From NCBI GenBank assembly GCA_946402705.1, contig CAMIXG010000001.1, positions 62,001 to 126,000 on the forward strand: a stretch of 64,000 nucleotides of DNA, read 5' to 3'. Both the position numbers and the translations under genes were made by a program. Below, piece by piece: positions 60,941 through 64,000 of this stretch (position 1 is the first letter of the stretch; each line of letters starts with the position of its first letter). A model generated the notes under the pieces. The model had not been told where the DNA came from and did not search any database. It saw only the letters and a list, made by a program, of their open reading frames with translations. Source of the DNA: an uncultured Tissierellia bacterium. Its GTDB lineage: Bacteria; Bacillota; Clostridia; Tissierellales; Tissierellaceae.

Positions 60941-61783
60941 TTGGATTTAAATAAGGAACTGAAAAGATTAATAGATATATTAGATTTAGAGCTAAAAAAC
61001 TATATAAAAACTGATGATAAGTTTGAAAAAACAATAGTAGAAGCTATAGAATATAGTTTATTTACTGGAGGTAAAAGGATTAGGCCCATACTATGTTTAA
61101 AGGCATACGAATTATTTGCTTCTGATGATTACAGGGAAGCTATACCCTATGCACTGGCTACTGAAATGATACATACTTATTCCTTAATCCATGATGATTT
61201 ACCAGCCATGGATAATGATGATTATAGAAGAGGTAAATTAACTAGCCATAAAAAATTTGGAGAAGCTATGGCGATACTTGCAGGAGATGGACTTCTTAAT
61301 CTGGCTTTTGAATTATTATTGAATAATATAAAAGATGAAAAAGACATATTGGCATCTAGAGAAATAGGAAAATATTCAGGTATACATGGTATGGTATCTG
61401 GACAGGTTGTAGATTTACATATTGAAAATAAAAGCGAAGAAAGTTTATTGTATATGTATAAAAATAAGACTGCAGCTCTGATACAAGCTGGTATAGTAGC
61501 TGGATCCATAAGAGGGTGTGCATCCAAGGATGAAATAGCTTTAATGAGAGAATTTGGGTATAATTTAGGTATGGCATATCAAATAAAGGACGATTTTTTA
61601 GACCTAGAAGAAGATGAGGATATAGATAAAATAACCTATATTTCAGTTTATGGAAAAGAAAAGGCTAAAAGAGATTTACTTGAATTTGGAAGCAAGGCTC
61701 TTAAAAATTTAAGTGAGCTTGAGAATAGAAATATAGAGTTTTTTGAAGAACTGATAGAGAAACTTGAAATTAGAAAGTTTTGA
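60941..61783 (+). CDS. ispA: Farnesyl diphosphate synthase (geranyltranstransferase)
   Basis: 280 residues from TTG 60941 with GGAGG upstream. First Asp-rich motif D-D-L-P-A-M-D-N-D-D, second D-D-F-L-D-L-E-E-D; K-R-I-R-P motif near 44-50. It makes C15 isoprenoid diphosphate for undecaprenyl and quinone lipids. Directly before the OLE RNA, the conserved location (ispA-OLE-oapA) known from other Firmicutes. dxs is missing downstream. Confidence 0.94.
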   Translation: MDLNKELKRLIDILDLELKNYIKTDDKFEKTIVEAIEYSLFTGGKRIRPILCLKAYELFASDDYREAIPYALATEMIHTYSLIHDDLPAMDNDDYRRGKLTSHKKFGEAMAILAGDGLLNLAFELLLNNIKDEKDILASREIGKYSGIHGMVSGQVVDLHIENKSEESLLYMYKNKTAALIQAGIVAGSIRGCASKDEIALMREFGYNLGMAYQIKDDFLDLEEDEDIDKITYISVYGKEKAKRDLLEFGSKALKNLSELENRNIEFFEELIEKLEIRKF

Positions 61784-61787
61784 GTAA

Positions 61788-61816
61788 TTGAAACTTATAT
61801 TTCATTATAGTATAAT
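61788..61816 (+). promoter_or_regulatory. Consensus promoter of the OLE RNA
   Basis: TTGAAA (61788-61793), 17-base spacer, TATAAT (61811-61816): a near-perfect sigma-A promoter starting 4 bases after the ispA stop. Initiation is expected near 61823, exactly where the 5' arm of the terminal stem begins. Confidence 0.8.
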
Positions 61817-61822
61817 ACTTAA

Positions 61823-62372
61823 AGGTGGTGCAGTATCCTAGTCAATGCGACTGCTCTGGAAGACGGGGCTAAAAATCCGTTGAAGAGCACATCGATGAAG
61901 TTTCTTGTATAGGCTTCTGACGCCCAGTCGGGGGTTTGTGCAGGGAGTAAGAAAGATGGGGCGATCTGCAATGGCATGCAGGCGATGACCCTACTTTCGT
62001 GGAGACATGACTAAGGTCGTGATAAACCTACTTTTTGAATAAATTAGTAGAAGTAGCTTGCTTTGAGCGAGATTAGGCAGATGGCAAGCCATCCATAATT
62101 TCAAAAGGGCCCAAGATTTTATGGGTTTTGTTGCCGAAACCTATTTTGCAAAAGAAGCTAAGGAGTAGTCAATTTGTTGAGGAAAACTCCTAGGCTGTTC
62201 GAAAGAGGCAGATTGTGGATTACAGTGCGGCCTAAGTGGCGATCCAGTTGTACCATTGGCGACAAGGTATTGATAGGTTTAAAGGGAAACCGCTGTTATG
62301 GTGACAGACAGCACTTATTAGGGAAAACCTACTGGACCAAAGCCGTAAGATTTACACAATTTGTTACCACCT
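61823..62372 (+). ncRNA. ole: OLE RNA (ornate, large, extremophilic)
   Basis: About 550 bases, visibly GC-richer than the neighbouring genes, with many short hairpins and no plausible protein. AGGTGGT at 61823-61829 is perfectly complementary to ACCACCT at 62366-62372, closing the RNA into one domain. It stands between ispA and a gene for a four-helix membrane protein of the OapA type, the position described for OLE RNA in Bacillus halodurans and other Firmicutes. OLE RNA forms a membrane-bound ribonucleoprotein with OapA and is linked to stress tolerance. Identification is by locus and structure; a covariance-model search (Rfam OLE) is the decisive test. Confidence 0.85.
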
Positions 62373-62375
62373 ATT

Positions 62376-62408
62376 AAATAGCTGATAGCCTTAGGCTATC
62401 AGCTATTT
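62376..62408 (+). terminator. Long perfect hairpin after the OLE RNA
   Basis: AAATAGCTGATAGCC (62376-62390) and GGCTATCAGCTATTT (62394-62408) pair perfectly around TTA. The tail AATATTA is not U-rich, so some read-through into oapA is likely; the hairpin may also mark the 3' processing end of the RNA. Confidence 0.75.
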
Positions 62409-62427
62409 AATATTATAGGAGGAAAAT

Positions 62428-63003
62428 ATGAAAAAGAAAAAATCAATTAGTGAAAGATTTAATTTAAAATGGGTTAAGTTTATAAGTTTCTGGACTTTTA
62501 TCTTAGCTGCCTTATTTACAGTGATAAGTAATGAATTGGTTACAAAACTTAATATAATTCCAGCCTTTCTGGTTTTAATAGTATTTATATTAATTGGGAT
62601 AATATTTGATATAATAGGTATAGCGGTTACAACAGCAGAAGAAAAACCCTTCCATGCTATGGCGGCCAACAAGGTAGTAGAGGCTAGATATGCTATAAGA
62701 TTAGTTAGAAATGCTAGTCAAGTATCTAACTTTTGTAATGATGTTATAGGAGACATAAGTGGGATAATTTCAGGTGCTATAGGTACAAATATAGTATTTA
62801 ATATTATAGCCCAATATAAGAGCTTAAATGGAGTAGTACTTTCTTTAGTGATAACTTCACTAATAGCATCTATAACAGTTGGAGGTAAGGCTATTGGTAA
62901 ATCTGTAGCCATGGAAAACTATGAACAGATATTACACTTTATATCTAAGATTTTATATTTCTTAGATACAAGGGTTGGAATAAAAATAATGAAGGAAGAT
63001 TAA
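62428..63003 (+). CDS. oapA: OLE-associated membrane protein A (OapA)
   Basis: 191 residues with a basic start (M-K-K-K-K-S-I-S-E-R-F) and about four hydrophobic segments: F-I-S-F-W-T-F-I-L-A-A-L-F, I-I-P-A-F-L-V-L-I-V-F-I-L-I-G-I-I-F, D-I-S-G-I-I-S-G-A-I-G-T, G-V-V-L-S-L-V-I-T-S-L-I-A. Between them lies A-E-E-K-P-F-H-A-M-A-A-N-K-V, a loop expected on the cytoplasmic side. OapA binds OLE RNA and keeps it at the membrane. AGGAGG precedes the ATG, 19 bases after the hairpin. The next gene (tlyA) begins 2 bases later. Confidence 0.85.
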   Translation: MKKKKSISERFNLKWVKFISFWTFILAALFTVISNELVTKLNIIPAFLVLIVFILIGIIFDIIGIAVTTAEEKPFHAMAANKVVEARYAIRLVRNASQVSNFCNDVIGDISGIISGAIGTNIVFNIIAQYKSLNGVVLSLVITSLIASITVGGKAIGKSVAMENYEQILHFISKILYFLDTRVGIKIMKED

Positions 63004-63004
63004 T

Positions 63005-63799
63005 ATGAAAGATAGAGCAGATGTTGTTCTATATAAGGAAGGTTATGTAGAGAGCATAAGATTGGCACAAAGTTATATAATGCAAAACCTCGTTTTAATA
63101 GAGGATAAGCCTATAGAAAAGGCAGGGCAGCAGATAGAGTATAATTCTAATATTAGAATAAAGGGTAAAAAGCATCCCTATGTATCAAGGGGAGGGCTTA
63201 AGATAGAAAAAGCAATCAAGGATTTTTCCATAGACTTAGATGGAAAAACATGTTTGGATATAGGTGCGTCAACAGGTGGCTTTACAGATTGTATGCTAAA
63301 GTTTGGTGCAAGTAAAATCTTTGCAGTAGATGTTGGCTATGGACAATTAGCATGGAGCTTACAGTCTGATGATAGAGTTATTGTAATGGATAGAACAAAT
63401 ATCAGAAATGTTAAGGTTGATAATCTGGAAGGACAAGTAGATTTTATAACTGCTGATGTATCCTTTATATCCTTAAAGATAGTCCTACCTGTTATAGATG
63501 AACTTTTAAAAGAAAATGGAAGTGGAGTAATCTTGATAAAACCTCAATTTGAAGCAAGTAAGGATGAGGTTGGAGAAAAGGGAATAGTAAGGGAAAAGGC
63601 AACACATGTGGAAGTTCTTAAAAATATTGTTTGTGAAATAGAAGAAAATAATTTTTATATAAAAAATATGACATATTCACCCATAACTGGAGCCACAGGA
63701 AATATAGAATTCTTAGCTGAAATTATCAAAACTGGTCAAGTAAATAGTTTTGACATAGAAAGTTTGGTTGATGAGGCTCATGCAAAGTTTATAATCTAG
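63005..63799 (+). CDS. tlyA: TlyA-family rRNA methyltransferase (hemolysin A-like)
   Basis: 264 residues. N-terminal S4-like domain (R-A-D-V-V-L-Y-K-E-G, V-S-R-G-G-L-K-I-E-K-A), then the SAM-binding FtsJ-like domain with C-L-D-I-G-A-S-T-G-G-F-T-D-C-M, V-D-V-G-Y-G-Q-L and I-K-P-Q-F-E-A. TlyA 2'-O-methylates rRNA; some homologues were named hemolysins. It follows oapA and precedes recN, as in other Firmicutes apart from the missing dxs and argR. Confidence 0.93.
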   Translation: MKDRADVVLYKEGYVESIRLAQSYIMQNLVLIEDKPIEKAGQQIEYNSNIRIKGKKHPYVSRGGLKIEKAIKDFSIDLDGKTCLDIGASTGGFTDCMLKFGASKIFAVDVGYGQLAWSLQSDDRVIVMDRTNIRNVKVDNLEGQVDFITADVSFISLKIVLPVIDELLKENGSGVILIKPQFEASKDEVGEKGIVREKATHVEVLKNIVCEIEENNFYIKNMTYSPITGATGNIEFLAEIIKTGQVNSFDIESLVDEAHAKFII

Positions 63800-63808
63800 G
63801 AGGTATCT

Positions 63809-64000
63809 ATGCTTTTAGAATTGAAAATAAATAATTTCGCAATAATAAAAAGTTTAGAAGTGTCTTTTAAGTCAGGTTTAAATATTATAACAGGAGAAAC
63901 TGGTACAGGTAAGTCTATTTTAATAGAAGCTCTAGGTGTCCTGCTTGGATCTAGGACAAGTAAAGAGTATATAAGGACTGGAGAAAGTATGGCCAGTCTT
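63809..64000 (+). CDS. recN: DNA repair protein RecN, N-terminal part (cut by window end)
   Basis: ATG 63809 after AGGAGGT; 64 codons are visible. M-L-L-E-L-K-I-N-N-F-A-I-I start and Walker A G-E-T-G-T-G-K-S-I-L match RecN, an SMC-like ATPase acting at double-strand breaks. Start 9 bases after tlyA. The usual argR between tlyA and recN is absent. Confidence 0.92.
   Translation, partial: MLLELKINNFAIIKSLEVSFKSGLNIITGETGTGKSILIEALGVLLGSRTSKEYIRTGESMASL

Noticed and set aside
62174-62377. 67-codon ORF inside the OLE region
   Set aside because: It lies within structured non-coding RNA, has no ribosome binding site and its composition (many Arg, Trp, Cys) is unlike the AT-rich genes around it.
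1-64000. CRISPR arrays, tRNA/rRNA genes, IS elements, prophage
   Set aside because: No regularly spaced repeats, cloverleaf candidates, transposase/integrase domains or phage structural genes were noticed on either strand.

Overview
The window is about 64 kb of AT-rich chromosomal DNA with Shine-Dalgarno sequences close to AGGAGG, frequent TTG/GTG starts and many U-tailed hairpin terminators. An [FeFe] hydrogenase, a flavodiiron protein, a VanRS-type two-component system and the recN-tlyA-ispA-xseAB-nusB-Asp23-efp-aroK gene order point to a low-GC, strictly anaerobic Gram-positive of the Clostridia/Tissierellia type (inference; no rRNA is present). I saw no tRNA, rRNA, insertion sequence, prophage or CRISPR array.

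Layout. 1-3985: translation and RNA core (truB end, ribF, rpsO, pnp). 4134-8978: accessory genes, including a DUF134/NifX-like regulator, a pentapeptide protein, an HxlR regulator facing a cupin/VOC/small-ORF/Rid cluster, a CGGC protein and a flavodiiron protein. 9038-13183: a histidine kinase with a Met/His-rich sensor, a divergent His-rich secreted protein, a response regulator and a DbpA-like helicase. 13318-22800: an MBL hydrolase, a PP-loop ATPase, a phosphatase-like polytopic protein, a solitary nitrogenase-like protein, two acetyltransferases, a GlpA-like oxidoreductase and a SIR2 protein with a nuclease-like N-terminus. 23123-31918: a sigma factor, glycolipid synthase with polysaccharide deacetylase, C69 dipeptidase, a zinc-site-less M3-like protein and the hydrogenase behind a perfect Rex operator. 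31929-41020: zinc ABC transporter, LUD protein, AIM24-like protein, glycerate permease/kinase with a CdaR regulator, a glutaredoxin-like protein and a DD-carboxypeptidase. 41107-49992: VanRS, an ABC-F ATPase behind a leader-peptide attenuator, GrpB, dUTPase, lipoproteins and a secreted alpha/beta hydrolase. 50178-57390: a compact type IV pilus-like operon with a frameshifted PilO-like gene. 57391-64000: aroK, efp, Asp23, nusB, xseA, xseB, ispA, OLE RNA, oapA, tlyA and the start of recN.

The strongest RNA finding is an OLE (ornate, large, extremophilic) RNA of about 550 nt at 61823-62372. It has its own consensus promoter, self-complementary ends and the membrane protein OapA immediately downstream; dxs, which separates oapA from tlyA in Bacillus halodurans, is missing. 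The second is a ribosome-mediated attenuator before the ABC-F gene: a 12-codon leader peptide, a hairpin whose 3' arm can pair with the terminator, and two tandem terminators. Other items worth attention are the D...ExK-SIR2 fusion, the nitrogenase-like protein without its cluster cysteines, the M3 peptidase homologue lacking HExxH, the metal-type two-component locus with repeat boxes, and the hairpin that would hide the ribosome binding site of the DD-carboxypeptidase downstream of VanRS.
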